A DNA stretch of 64,000 bases from Candidatus Dormiibacterota bacterium (lineage in GTDB: Bacteria > Chloroflexota > Dormibacteria > Aeolococcales > Aeolococcaceae). The stretch is from the NCBI GenBank assembly GCA_019245575.1, contig JAFARE010000015.1, positions 24,259-88,258 on the forward strand, given 5' to 3'. The notes below the pieces were generated by a model. That model was not told the DNA's origin, ran no database searches, and saw only the letters and a program-made list of their open reading frames with translations. Positions 1-9,080 of the stretch are shown here, piece by piece. The position numbers were made by a program, and so were the translations under genes. How positions within the stretch are numbered: the stretch's first letter is position 1; every line of letters begins with the position of its first letter.

Positions 1-1
1 T

Positions 2-34
2 CGCGCATCGCGCGTCACGGCGGCGGCGCCGTGA
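2..34 (+). CDS. 3' end of an upstream gene (partial)
   Basis: The first bases read open in frame 2 and end in a TGA that overlaps the GTG of the flippase gene at 31 as GTGA. This is the junction style used throughout the following operon, so I read it as the last ten codons (ending RVTAAAP) of a gene that begins before the window. The piece is too short to say anything about its function. Confidence 0.35.
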   Translation, partial: RASRVTAAAP

Positions 35-1380
35 GCGCCGTGCGCGCGCAGGCCGCGACCGCCCCCGGAGCGGGCGGCGTCACGGTTGCGCGCAACGTCG
101 TCTGGAACCTGCTCGGCCAGGGCACACCGCTCGTCGCAGCCGTCGTGTGCATTCCGTTCCTGGCGCGTGGTCTGGGAAGCGAGCGGCTCGGGCTGCTCGC
201 GCTGTGCTGGTCGGTCATCGGCTACTTCGGCATCTTCGACTTGGGTCTGGGCCAGGCGATGACGCGAAGCGTCGCCCAGAAGCTCGCCGCTGAGGAGCAC
301 GGCACGATCAGTCAGACGGTGTGGACCACGCTGGCCGCGATGTTCGCGCTGGGGGCAATCGCCATGGGGGCGGCGCTGCTGGCCGCGCCATTCGTCGCCG
401 GCGCCATTCATGTCTCAGCGGCGCTGCAGCCGCAGGCCATGACGACGTTTCGCCTGCTGGCGCTGTCGATTCCGCTGGTCATCGTCAGTGTCGGCCTTCG
501 CGGCGTGCTCGAGGCGCACCAGTCCTTCCGCACCGTGAGCGCCATCCGCACGCCGCTCGGGATCTGGACGTACGCGGGGCCGCTGCTCGTGCTCGCGTTC
601 TCGCGAGACCTTCGCGTCATCGTCCTCGCCCTGCTGTGCGGGCGCGTCGCCGGCCTCGTGCTGTACGCGTTCAGCGCGCTGCGCACGTCGCCGCGCCTGC
701 GCAGGGTGGCGTTCCACTGGCCCAGCGTCGGTCCCCTGCTGCGCTTCGGTGGATGGCTGACGCTCGACAACCTGATGGACCCGATCGGTGGCGTGCTCGA
801 CCGGTTCCTCATCGGGAGCCTGGTGTCGGTTGCCGCCGTCGCCTACTTCTCGGTGGCGTACCAGGTGGCGACGGCCGCGTGGGTGCTGCCGGTCGCGCTC
901 TCCGGTGTGCTCTTTCCCGCATTCACAGCCAGGCTGGTTCGCGACCCGGACAGCGCGCGGCGGCTCTTCGCGCGAGCGCTCCGATACCTGCTGTTGGTGA
1001 TGGCGCCCCTCACCGTCGCCGTCATCGCGCTGGCCGGACCGGGCCTCCGCCTGTGGGCGGGCGGCGACATCGCCGCGCACGCGACGGCGGTGCTGCAGAT
1101 ACTCGCCGTGGGCACGCTCGTCACCAGCCTCGGCAGCGTTGCCGACACATTCATCCAGAGCGCGGGCCGCGCCGACCTCAGCGCCAAGCTCGGTGTCGCC
1201 AAGGTCCTGCTGTACGTCGGGCTCGCGTGGCCCGTCATCGGAACGTACGGCATCGTCGGAGCGGCCGCGCTGTGGGTGGCGACAACCGCGCTGGAAGCGC
1301 TCGGCATGTTCGCCGTCGTCATGCGCCTCCAGCACGCGCGGGTGCGCGATTTCGCGCTGACCCTGGTGCGCTCCTCATGA
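31..1380 (+). CDS. Wzx-type polysaccharide flippase (MOP/MATE superfamily), copy 1
   Basis: Predicted 449-aa multi-spanning inner membrane protein of the polysaccharide biosynthesis/flippase family, which moves lipid-linked oligosaccharide repeat units across the membrane. Hydrophobic segments run through the whole length, and the N-terminus (WNLLGQ, then ARGLGSERLG and FDLGLGQAM) has the usual Wzx pattern. The GTG start overlaps the stop of an upstream frame. It is clearly paralogous to the flippase at 15379: both carry SIPLVIVSVGLRGVL and DRFLIG-LVSVAAVA. It is the first complete gene of the surface glycan operon. The family call is firm, but the transported glycan is unknown. Confidence 0.85.
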   Translation: MSAVRAQAATAPGAGGVTVARNVVWNLLGQGTPLVAAVVCIPFLARGLGSERLGLLALCWSVIGYFGIFDLGLGQAMTRSVAQKLAAEEHGTISQTVWTTLAAMFALGAIAMGAALLAAPFVAGAIHVSAALQPQAMTTFRLLALSIPLVIVSVGLRGVLEAHQSFRTVSAIRTPLGIWTYAGPLLVLAFSRDLRVIVLALLCGRVAGLVLYAFSALRTSPRLRRVAFHWPSVGPLLRFGGWLTLDNLMDPIGGVLDRFLIGSLVSVAAVAYFSVAYQVATAAWVLPVALSGVLFPAFTARLVRDPDSARRLFARALRYLLLVMAPLTVAVIALAGPGLRLWAGGDIAAHATAVLQILAVGTLVTSLGSVADTFIQSAGRADLSAKLGVAKVLLYVGLAWPVIGTYGIVGAAALWVATTALEALGMFAVVMRLQHARVRDFALTLVRSS

Positions 1381-1393
1381 GGCCTGAGTGGTC

Positions 1394-2632
1394 ATGCGCG
1401 TCCTGATGCTCAGCAACCGCTATCCGCCCAATGTGAGCGGTGGCGCGGAGATCGCGGCAGGGGACATGGCCGTCGCGCTGCGGCGGCGCGGGCATGACGT
1501 GCGCGTGCTCACCGCGCGTGACCCGGTCAACGGCTATGAGGACGAACCCTGGGTGGCGCGCCGGCTGCGCAAGGTGATCGACCCCGCGCGCGGTCCCCAC
1601 GGCGAGACGCGCAGCGCGCTGACGCGCACACTCGCGTTCTACCGGCAGACGCACTCGCACCGCTCGTCGCGCACCGTGAGCCGGGAGGCGGCTCGCCTGC
1701 GTCCCGACGTGCTGTATCTCTGGGACGTCTCCGGCATTGGGCTCGTGTCGGTGCTGCGTGCGCTGCACTCGCTGACGCTGCCGATCGTGTTCCAGCTGGG
1801 CAGCTACTGGTGGCAGTACATCAACGCGCCGCAGACGCCCTTCTCCACAGTGCGCGCGGCGTGGCTGAAGAAGCTGATCATCGGACCCGTACCGGCGCTG
1901 CGGTTCACGTCCCTTATCGCCACCAGCGACACCGTGAAGCGAGCGTACGTGCGCGCGGGCTGCCCGCCGGAACGGATCGAGGTCATCGACAACGCGGTGG
2001 ACGCCGGCTTCCTGCGCGCACCTGGAGAGGCGCCCGGCCGTCATGCACGTCCGGTGCTGATGTACGCCGGCCGCCTGTGCGCCGAGAAGGGCGTGACGGT
2101 CGCGCTGCACTCGGTGGACCAACTGGTGCACCGCCACGGCATCGACGTCGAGATGCGCATCTTCGGCGCCGGCGATCCCCGCTACGAGCAGCGCCTGCGC
2201 GAGCTCGTGGCCAGCCGGTCGCTCGAACGGCATGTGGTGTTCTGCGGCCTGGTTCCTCGAGAGCGGCTCATCGCTGCGTACGACGAGGCCGACGTGGTGC
2301 TGGTGCCGTCGCTCTGGCAGGAGCCGTTCGGGCTCGTGGTGCTCGAGGCGATGGCGCGGGGCGCGGCCGTGGTGGCATCGGACGCCGGAGCGCTGGCCGC
2401 CGTCGTCCGCGACGGGGAGAACGGCCGGGTCGTGCCCGCCGGCGACGCCGATGCCATGGCCATTGCGGTGCGCGAGCTGCTGCGAGACGACCGCGAGCGC
2501 GGCCGGCTCGGCGCAGCCGGACGCAGAGCGGTCGAGGAGCGGTACACGCTCGACGTGTGCGTCTCGCGCGTCGAGCGCCACCTGGAGCGCGCCCGCGCGC
2601 TCGACCTGCAGGAGAGCCGGTGGACGGCGTGA
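1394..2632 (+). CDS. Glycosyltransferase family 4 (GT-B fold)
   Basis: Predicted 412-aa retaining glycosyltransferase that transfers a sugar from a nucleotide donor to a growing lipid-linked glycan on the cytoplasmic side. The N-terminal acceptor domain begins MRVLMLSNRYPPNVSGGAE, and a GT4 donor-site signature lies near the C-terminus (WQEPFGLVVLEAMARG, with the E-x7-E pair). A GTG six bases upstream is possible, but ATG at 1394 matches the family start. The gene ends in a GTGA overlap with the next glycosyltransferase, so the two are translationally coupled. Sugar specificity cannot be read from the sequence. Confidence 0.88.
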   Translation: MRVLMLSNRYPPNVSGGAEIAAGDMAVALRRRGHDVRVLTARDPVNGYEDEPWVARRLRKVIDPARGPHGETRSALTRTLAFYRQTHSHRSSRTVSREAARLRPDVLYLWDVSGIGLVSVLRALHSLTLPIVFQLGSYWWQYINAPQTPFSTVRAAWLKKLIIGPVPALRFTSLIATSDTVKRAYVRAGCPPERIEVIDNAVDAGFLRAPGEAPGRHARPVLMYAGRLCAEKGVTVALHSVDQLVHRHGIDVEMRIFGAGDPRYEQRLRELVASRSLERHVVFCGLVPRERLIAAYDEADVVLVPSLWQEPFGLVVLEAMARGAAVVASDAGALAAVVRDGENGRVVPAGDADAMAIAVRELLRDDRERGRLGAAGRRAVEERYTLDVCVSRVERHLERARALDLQESRWTA

Positions 2633-3675
2633 ATCAGCCTCTGCGTATCGGGTTCGTCGTGAACTTCGAGCCGAGCGATCCCCCCGGCGAGTGGCTGGGG
2701 ACGTACATGCCCGCGACGCGATTTCACAGCGAGGTGCTGCGCGCGATCCCACGCGCCGGGCGCGCCTGGCTGCCGCCGTACGTCGCGGAGTTCGCCGGGC
2801 TGGCGCGCCAGCGCCACCGGCTCGCGGACTTCGACGTGCTCTTCACCTGGGAGCTCCGCGCCACGGTCGCAACGCTGCTGCTGCAGCGGATCACCGGCCA
2901 CCGCGCGGCGCGCGTGGTCAGCCTCAACCCCACGCTGAAGGACTGGAGTTTGCGCGCGCTGCCGCTCGTGCGCCGGGCGCTCCCGGATGCCGCCTGCGTC
3001 GTCTCCTTCAGCACGGAGGAGATGGAGCGCAGCCGGCGGCTGCTGCGCATGCCCGCGTCCTCATTCCGGTACGTGCCGCGCTTTGCCGAGCCCGTCGCGA
3101 CACCGGCTCGCAGCGGCAGCACCGAGCTGGAGAGCGACTTCGCCCTAGCGCTCGGACATTCGAATCGCGACTTCCCGACGCTGTGGCGCGCGCTGGAAGG
3201 CAGCGACGTCAGCGTGGTCATGTATCACAACCGCTACCTGCGCCGGCATGCGAATCCTCACGTGCGCGCGGTGCCCCAGATGCTGCCCGCGGACGCCGAG
3301 CTGGCGCTGGTGCGCGAGGCCCGGTTCCACGTCATCCCCCTCCGCGAAGCCGCGTTCGCCTCGGGCTTGACGGTGCTCCTCCGCGCGATGGCCCACGCCA
3401 GGGCGGTTGTGATCACGGACACGACCGGGGTGCGTGACTACGTGCGCGACGGGGAGACCGCGGTGCTCGTGCCCCCCGGAGACGCCCGGGCCCTGCGCGA
3501 CGCGATGCAGTGGCTGTGGCACGACGCAGCGGCGCGCGAGCGCATCGGGCGCAACGCTGCCGAGGCGGTCCGCGCAGAGTTTGCGACGCGCCGCTTCGCC
3601 TGGCGGCTGTGCGAGCTGGCCGGAGCGGTGATGCGTCCGAGTGCCGCTGTGGAGGAGGCCGTATGCGTCTCCTAG
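2629..3675 (+). CDS. Glycosyltransferase (GT4-like)
   Basis: Predicted 348-aa glycosyltransferase. The N-terminal half is divergent (begins NQPLRIGFVVNFEPSD). The C-terminal half has the GT4 donor-binding pattern: SGLTVLLRAMAHARAVVITD followed by VRDGETAVLVPPGD. I chose GTG at 2629 because it gives a 4-nt GTGA overlap with the preceding gene, the rule in this operon; GTG at 2620 is an alternative. It overlaps the following epimerase gene by 13 nt. It probably adds one residue of the repeat unit. Confidence 0.8.
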   Translation: MNQPLRIGFVVNFEPSDPPGEWLGTYMPATRFHSEVLRAIPRAGRAWLPPYVAEFAGLARQRHRLADFDVLFTWELRATVATLLLQRITGHRAARVVSLNPTLKDWSLRALPLVRRALPDAACVVSFSTEEMERSRRLLRMPASSFRYVPRFAEPVATPARSGSTELESDFALALGHSNRDFPTLWRALEGSDVSVVMYHNRYLRRHANPHVRAVPQMLPADAELALVREARFHVIPLREAAFASGLTVLLRAMAHARAVVITDTTGVRDYVRDGETAVLVPPGDARALRDAMQWLWHDAAARERIGRNAAEAVRAEFATRRFAWRLCELAGAVMRPSAAVEEAVCVS

Positions 3676-4733
3676 TCACAGGCGCCGCAGGATTCGTCGG
3701 AGGAACGTTCGCCGCGGAGGCGGGCCGGTGCGGCTTCGAGGTGCTGGCCACCGACCGCCGTCCGATGCCGCGCCTTGGCGGATCCGTGCGGACGCTCACC
3801 AAGGAGCTCACGGCCGTCGGCCCGGATGACCTCGCCCCGGGCATCGACGCGGTCGTGCACTTCGCGACCGGCAAGAGCCACTACGTGCGCGCGGACGTGG
3901 CCGGCTCGGCGCGCTACCGGGCCGTCATCGACGAGACCGTGAGCGCAGCGCGTCACGCCTTCGCGCTTGCTGCAGGCGCGGGCGCGCAGCGCGTCGTGCA
4001 CATCAGCTCGATGACGGTCTATCCCGCTCCCATTCCAATCAGCTGCGCAGATGGCGTGGCCGCGCTGGACCCGCACCCGGAGCGGCGCGGCGTGTACGCG
4101 GACTCGAAGATCCGCGCCGAGCAGGCCGTGCACGAGCTGGCTGCGGCCACGCCGGGCGTGGAGGCGTGCGTGCTGCGCCTCGCCCTGGTGTGCGGGCCAG
4201 GGATGGGTCACGGCGACGCGCGTAGCGCGCGCAACACCGTGCTGCGCTCGACGCTGGTCTCCTCGGGGAAGGTCGTGCCACCGGGCGTGGCCGTCGGGAT
4301 CGGCCGGCCCGCGCAGGCCGCGCCGCTGCTCGACATCCGTGACCTGATGAGCGGCCTCGTTGCGCTCCTCGAGCAGCAGCCGCGGCCCGGAGCCGTCCGC
4401 GTCTGGGACGTGCACACGCCGGATCCGCCGTCCAAGCGCGCGCTCATCGGTGCGTACGCAATGGCGTCGCGCACGCGTGTGGCGCAGGTCTGGCTGCCCC
4501 AGTGGGCGGCGATGGGCGGAGCGTGGCTCGTGGAAGGTGCGCTGCGCGCGCGCGGCCGGCGTGCGCACGTCCCCTACCGTGTCGCGCGGTCGTACCGAAT
4601 CGACCCCGAGCGTTTGCCCGTCGAGCGCTTCTGGCGCGACGTCGGCATAACGCCTCGGGGCAGCGTGGCGAGCTGCATGGCACTCGCCGTGGACGACGGA
4701 ATGCCGGAGCTGCAGCCGGCGCGGGCGGTGTGA
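3663..4733 (+). CDS. NAD(P)-dependent sugar epimerase/dehydratase (extended SDR)
   Basis: Predicted 356-aa nucleotide-sugar short-chain dehydrogenase. The N-terminus has the Rossmann glycine motif VTGAAGFVGG. The catalytic region has HISSMTVY and the YxxxK pair as YADSK. The family interconverts or dehydrates nucleotide sugars, which fits its place between glycosyltransferases and the GalU-like gene. ATG 3663 lies inside the end of the previous gene (13-nt overlap) and places the glycine motif about seven residues in, as usual. The longer upstream reading frame is discarded because it has no family similarity. Substrate is unknown. Confidence 0.85.
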   Translation: MRLLVTGAAGFVGGTFAAEAGRCGFEVLATDRRPMPRLGGSVRTLTKELTAVGPDDLAPGIDAVVHFATGKSHYVRADVAGSARYRAVIDETVSAARHAFALAAGAGAQRVVHISSMTVYPAPIPISCADGVAALDPHPERRGVYADSKIRAEQAVHELAAATPGVEACVLRLALVCGPGMGHGDARSARNTVLRSTLVSSGKVVPPGVAVGIGRPAQAAPLLDIRDLMSGLVALLEQQPRPGAVRVWDVHTPDPPSKRALIGAYAMASRTRVAQVWLPQWAAMGGAWLVEGALRARGRRAHVPYRVARSYRIDPERLPVERFWRDVGITPRGSVASCMALAVDDGMPELQPARAV

Positions 4734-4736
4734 GGC

Positions 4737-5606
4737 ATGGCTGACGGCGCGTCGCTGCCGGTCGTCATTCCCGCCGCCGGATTGGGCAGCCGCTTCCTCC
4801 CCCTCACGCGCGTGATGCCCAAGGAGCTGCTGCCGCTGGGCGGTTGGCCGCTCATCCACCACGCGCTGCTCGAGGTCGATCGCGCCGGCCTGCGCGACGT
4901 GGTGGTGGTCATCTCGCCGCGCAAGGGTGCGATCCGCTCGTATTTCGAAGGCGATCCCGTCCTGGAGCGCGACTTGGAGGCGCGCGGTGACCTGCGCGCG
5001 CTGGAACGGCTGCGCGGCGCTCGCCGTCTGCTCAGCCGCCTCACCCTCAACTTCGTCGAGAAGGAGACGCGCGGGCCAGGCGAAGCGGTGCTGCTCGCGC
5101 AGCGCTTCACCGGCGCGGACGTCATGGGCGTGCTGCTGCCGGATGACGTCGTTCCATCGTCGGGCCATTGGGACGAACTTCGCGCGCTGCAGGCCGCGAC
5201 CGGTGCGGGGATCCTGAGCGTGCGGTCGTTTCCGCCCGACGACGCCGGCCGCTTCGGTGTCGCCGTATGCGAGCGCGAGGCGCAGCACATGCGCGTCAGG
5301 CGTCTCGCCGAGAAGCCGGCGTGGGGCAGCCTGGAGTCTGCGTACCGGATCTTCGGTCGCTACGTGGTGACGTCACCTGTTCTCGATGCGCTGGAGGCAC
5401 AGCTGCGCCACGCCGACCACGGCGAGGTGCAGCTGACCGACGGCTACGCGGCGTGCCTCGACACTGCCCCAGGGATCGCCGCGGTCGAGTTCGAGGCGGA
5501 TTTCTACGACTGCGGTACGCCGGTCGAGTATGCCAAGGCGCTCGCCCGCTACGCGTCGGGCGACGGCAGCGTGACCAGCCTCGAACCGGTGCGGGTGCAG
5601 TCGTGA
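4737..5606 (+). CDS. galU: UTP-glucose-1-phosphate uridylyltransferase-like nucleotidyltransferase
   Basis: Predicted 289-aa nucleotidyltransferase close to GalU, which makes UDP-glucose from UTP and glucose-1-phosphate for glycan synthesis. The N-terminal nucleotide-binding signature is AAGLGSRFLPLTRVMPKEL. It also has ETRGPGEAVLLA, the lysine in EKPAWG, and the C-terminal DCGTPVEYAKA, all GalU hallmarks, and the length matches the family. It lies 3 nt after the epimerase gene and ends in a GTGA overlap with the next glycosyltransferase. A related thymidylyl- or uridylyltransferase specificity cannot be excluded. Confidence 0.85.
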   Translation: MADGASLPVVIPAAGLGSRFLPLTRVMPKELLPLGGWPLIHHALLEVDRAGLRDVVVVISPRKGAIRSYFEGDPVLERDLEARGDLRALERLRGARRLLSRLTLNFVEKETRGPGEAVLLAQRFTGADVMGVLLPDDVVPSSGHWDELRALQAATGAGILSVRSFPPDDAGRFGVAVCEREAQHMRVRRLAEKPAWGSLESAYRIFGRYVVTSPVLDALEAQLRHADHGEVQLTDGYAACLDTAPGIAAVEFEADFYDCGTPVEYAKALARYASGDGSVTSLEPVRVQS

Positions 5607-6718
5607 ACGTGTCGCTGGTGGAGCTGTACGGCGTCGGCGGCACGGCCGACTACACCGACTGCCTGGCGCAGGCGCTCGCCGATCGCGGGCACGACGTCAG
5701 CGTGATCACGTCATCGCTGTTCGAGCCGCTGCGCACACCACGCTACGCGGTGCACCGGGTTTTCGGCTACAAGAGCTCGCAGCCCCGCTGGCTCAAGGCG
5801 ATCGAGCTGTCAGCCGGCTTGCGGCGCGCCCGCGCGGCGGTCGAGCGGGCTCGCGCGCAGGTGGTGCACGCGCAGGGCACCGTGATCCCCGCGGTCGAGC
5901 GGCGTTTCTACGCTTCGCTGGCGGGGCGAGCGCGCGTGTGCACCGCACACGACGTGACGGGCCATGAGCGACGCCGCGTCCTGGGCGCGTACCCGCCCTT
6001 CTACGCGACATTCGACGCGCTCGTGTGCCACTCGCGCTCCTCTGCCGAGCAGCTGCAGCAGGCGCTGCCGGGCGCGGACATCACCGTCATGCCCCATGCG
6101 AGGTACACGCCGCTGGTGTCCTCAACGGTGTCGCGCGCCGACGCGCGGCAGCGGCTGGGTCTGAGCGAGGACGCGCGTGTGGCGCTCATGTTCGGCTTCC
6201 TCCGCCCGTACAAGGGGCTGGGTGTGTTCCTCGCGGCGCTGCAGCGCGCCGCGGCGGCGGACCGCCGGGTCGTGGGGCTGGTCGCGGGGCGCCCGCTCTA
6301 CGACATATCGGCCTTCCGCCGCGCCGCCGCACGCGACCACACGCCGGTGCGCTGGGACCTGCGGCACATACCGCGGAGCGAGATGCACGTGCAGTTCGCC
6401 GCCGCGGACGTGGTCGTGCTGCCATACACCGACACCAGCGACAGCGGGTTGATCGAGCTCGCCGCAGCGTTCCGGCGCCCCGTCGTCGTCACGCGCACCG
6501 GCGGGCTGCCCGAAGCATTCGCCCGGTACGGCGCAGGCGCGATCGTTCCGCCGCGCGATCCGGCAGCGCTGGCGCGCGCCATCGTGCGCACCGCCGCGGC
6601 GCCTCCGACGCGATCGCTGCCGGGGGCGCCGTGGTCCGCGGTGGCCGCGCAGACGGAGGCGCTGTACGAGCGGCTCCTCGCCATGGCCGGACCGGATGTC
6701 TCACGGGGTGCGGCATGA
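5603..6718 (+). CDS. Glycosyltransferase family 4
   Basis: Predicted 371-aa GT-B glycosyltransferase. The acceptor domain starts NVSLVELYGVGGTADYTD. Its C-terminal donor region has DTSDSGLIELAAAFRRPVV and then GGLPEAF, the GT4 pattern. The start is the GTG that overlaps the galU stop as GTGA; the longer upstream frame runs antisense-like through galU and is not used. Another ATGA overlap couples it to the next glycosyltransferase. It is one of five glycosyltransferases in the operon and probably adds a single sugar. Confidence 0.85.
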   Translation: MNVSLVELYGVGGTADYTDCLAQALADRGHDVSVITSSLFEPLRTPRYAVHRVFGYKSSQPRWLKAIELSAGLRRARAAVERARAQVVHAQGTVIPAVERRFYASLAGRARVCTAHDVTGHERRRVLGAYPPFYATFDALVCHSRSSAEQLQQALPGADITVMPHARYTPLVSSTVSRADARQRLGLSEDARVALMFGFLRPYKGLGVFLAALQRAAAADRRVVGLVAGRPLYDISAFRRAAARDHTPVRWDLRHIPRSEMHVQFAAADVVVLPYTDTSDSGLIELAAAFRRPVVVTRTGGLPEAFARYGAGAIVPPRDPAALARAIVRTAAAPPTRSLPGAPWSAVAAQTEALYERLLAMAGPDVSRGAA

Positions 6719-7929
6719 GCACGCGAACGCTCCGCATCCTCTACGTGGCGCCGTACCAGCCGTCGCTGCTGGCGGTGCGGCCACGCCTGCTCATCCAGGA
6801 GATCGCGCGACGTCACGACGTCGACGTGCTCACGCTGCAGCGCGGCCCCGACCCGGCGCTCGTCGACGCGGGGTCGGTGCGCACCGTGCGCCGGAGCACC
6901 GCGGATCCTCTGCTCGCGCTCGGCCGGGTGCGCAACGCGAGCTATCCGCTGCAGTCCGTCGCCGCGGCGTCGCGTGCGCTCGACACTCAGGTGCGCAGCG
7001 CGGTGCGCAGCGGACGGTACGACCTGGTGCACGTCGAGCACATCAGGGCGCTGCAGTATCTGCCCGGCACGTCCGGCGTGCCGGTGATGTTCGACGCGGT
7101 CGACTGCGTCTCGCGCCTCTTCGCGCTCGCCGCCGCGCATCAGCCCGCGAGGCTTCGTTGGCTGTACCGCCTCGAGTCGCGGCGCGCTGCGCGGCTCGAG
7201 ACGCGCGCTCTTCGCTTGGCGCGGACGACCGTGGTCGCATCGCAGCGCGACGCCGCGCTGATGCGGCGCCTGCACGACGGCGCGTCGATCGCGGTGGTGC
7301 CCAACCCGGTGGACCTGGAACGCTTCATGCCCGGGGCGGCGTCACGTCCGCCCACCGTCGTCATGACGGGCAAGATGAGCTTCCACGCCAACGCCGTGGC
7401 TGCGCTATGGCTCTGCGATGAGGTCTGGCCGCGGGTGCGCGCTCAGCGCCCGGACGCGACGCTCGTGATCGCCGGCGACCGGCCGCGGGGCGAGCTGCTC
7501 CGTCCGCGGCCCGGCATCACCGTCGCCGGCCGGGTTGCCGACATGGCGGCGGTGCTGCGCACCGCCGCGGTCGCCGTCGCCCCGCTGCGCTACGCGGTGG
7601 GCGTGCAGAACAAGGTGTTGGAGGCCATGGCGTGCGCCACGCCGGTCGTTGCTACGCCGTGCGCGGTGGGCGACCTGCGGCTGCAGCACGGGCGCGAGGT
7701 CATGGTCGGCGAGACGGCGGCTGAGCTCGCCAACCTGCTGACGATCGTGCTCGGCAACCCCGAGCTGGGTCGCCGGGTCGGCGCCGGGGGCCGCGCGTAC
7801 GTCGAACGCAATCACGCGACGGCGGATGCCGCCGCCACGCTCGAGGACGCGTATGCGGCGTCGGTCGACGGTGCGTCTCGCCGTGCGCAGCGAGCCGGGG
7901 GAGGGATGCATGCTCCAGCCGCTCGTTGA
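6715..7929 (+). CDS. Glycosyltransferase, STP1/TIGR03087-like
   Basis: Predicted 404-aa glycosyltransferase resembling sugar transferases found with EpsH/PEP-CTERM-type exopolysaccharide loci. Landmarks are VVMTGKMSFHANAVA mid-protein, then AVAPLRYAVGVQNKVLEAMACATPVVAT, which is the donor-binding region of that group. The ATG start overlaps the preceding stop as ATGA. The end overlaps the next gene's start by 20 nt (ATG at 7910). The subfamily call comes from remembered motif similarity, so it is less sure than the general glycosyltransferase call. Confidence 0.82.
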   Translation: MSTRTLRILYVAPYQPSLLAVRPRLLIQEIARRHDVDVLTLQRGPDPALVDAGSVRTVRRSTADPLLALGRVRNASYPLQSVAAASRALDTQVRSAVRSGRYDLVHVEHIRALQYLPGTSGVPVMFDAVDCVSRLFALAAAHQPARLRWLYRLESRRAARLETRALRLARTTVVASQRDAALMRRLHDGASIAVVPNPVDLERFMPGAASRPPTVVMTGKMSFHANAVAALWLCDEVWPRVRAQRPDATLVIAGDRPRGELLRPRPGITVAGRVADMAAVLRTAAVAVAPLRYAVGVQNKVLEAMACATPVVATPCAVGDLRLQHGREVMVGETAAELANLLTIVLGNPELGRRVGAGGRAYVERNHATADAAATLEDAYAASVDGASRRAQRAGGGMHAPAAR

Positions 7930-9064
7930 CCGCCGCGCCGACGCGCATGGCGCATCGCGCTCAGGCCTGCGCGCGCACGTCGTGACCGGCGACGCGGGGT
8001 TTCGCGCGCTGCGGCCCGAGTGGAACCGGCTCGTCGACGGCGTCGACCCTCCCTCGCCGTTCATCTCCTGGGAGTGGACGGATGCGTGGTGGCGCCACCT
8101 GCGGCGCGACACCGGCTGCGAGCTCGCGGTGCTGACGCTGCGTGACGGCGAGTCGCTGCTCGGCATCGCGCCGTTCTACCGGCGGCGGATCGGCCCCCCG
8201 GCCGCGGAAATGCGGGCGCTGCTGCCGATCGGATGGGAGCCGGGACATGGCTGGAGCATCACCGAGATGCTCGAGCCGGTGTTCCCCGAGGCCGACCGGC
8301 GGCTGCTGCTCAGCGCGCTCGCCACGTGGTTGGAGCAGCAGCGCATGCCCTTTGCGGTCATCCCGGGCATGCGAGCGGGCGATCTGCTGACTCCGTGGTG
8401 CGACCGCCACACCGTTGCGCGCGGCGCCGGCACACCGTTTCTGTACCGGGCCCTGCCGGGCGACTGGGAGTCCTTCCTTGGCAGCCTCAACAAGAGCCTG
8501 CGCGACAACGCCAAATACTACCCGCGCCTGCTGCACCGCCACGGCCGCCAAGCGGCGTTCTCCGTGGCTGCGACCTCCGACGAGGTGCGCGCGACGCTGC
8601 CGGTTCTTCTCGCACTGCATCGAGCGCGCGCGGCCGCACCCGCTGCGGTCGTGCATCACGACTACTTCGCGAGTGCTTCGCGGCGCGCGTTCATCGAGGC
8701 GGCCGCGCCGGCGCTCGCGGCCCGCGGGCAACTGCGGATCGGCGTGCTGGCGGTGGACGGCGCGCCCGTGGCCGCGCAGATGTGGCTGGAGAACGCCGGC
8801 GTCATGTTCGTCTACTACTCCGGCTACGACCCGCGCTGGAGCCGCTACTCGGTGGCGTTCATCGCGCTGCTGGACGCGCTGCAGGACGCGATGAGCCGGG
8901 GCATCGGCAGGGTCGAGTTCCTCGCCGGCCTCGGTCAATTCAAGGAGCGGTGGTCGCCGCAGCGGCGGCTGCGCCACAACGTCACCCTCGCCGCGCATCC
9001 GGCGCTGTTTCGGTCGGTAATGGCGTTGAGCCCGGTACGCCGCCTGCTGCGGCGGTTTTCATGA
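7910..9064 (+). CDS. GNAT-fold CelD/BcsL (FemAB-like) acyl- or aminoacyltransferase, copy 1
   Basis: Predicted 384-aa protein of the CelD/BcsL-type GNAT group found in many exopolysaccharide loci, thought to acylate the glycan or a precursor. It shows the family opening (WNRLVDG, SPFISWEWTDAWWRHL) and a C-terminal half with GQLRIGVLAVDG and YYSGYDPRWSRYSV. A GGGGGAGGG stretch just upstream of ATG 7910 decides the start over ATG 7906, which is in the previous gene's frame. It is paralogous to the gene at 16872. The transferred group is unknown. Confidence 0.8.
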   Translation: MLQPLVDRRADAHGASRSGLRAHVVTGDAGFRALRPEWNRLVDGVDPPSPFISWEWTDAWWRHLRRDTGCELAVLTLRDGESLLGIAPFYRRRIGPPAAEMRALLPIGWEPGHGWSITEMLEPVFPEADRRLLLSALATWLEQQRMPFAVIPGMRAGDLLTPWCDRHTVARGAGTPFLYRALPGDWESFLGSLNKSLRDNAKYYPRLLHRHGRQAAFSVAATSDEVRATLPVLLALHRARAAAPAAVVHHDYFASASRRAFIEAAAPALAARGQLRIGVLAVDGAPVAAQMWLENAGVMFVYYSGYDPRWSRYSVAFIALLDALQDAMSRGIGRVEFLAGLGQFKERWSPQRRLRHNVTLAAHPALFRSVMALSPVRRLLRRFS

Positions 9065-9068
9065 CTCG

Positions 9069-9077
9069 AGAGGAGGC
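9069..9077 (+). promoter_or_regulatory. Strong ribosome binding site inside the operon
   Basis: AGAGGAGGC lies 3-4 nt before the GTG at 9081. This is the only clear internal junction where coupling by overlap is replaced by a 16-nt gap with a full Shine-Dalgarno, so the exported propeller gene is probably translated independently. Confidence 0.7.
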
Positions 9078-9080
9078 ACT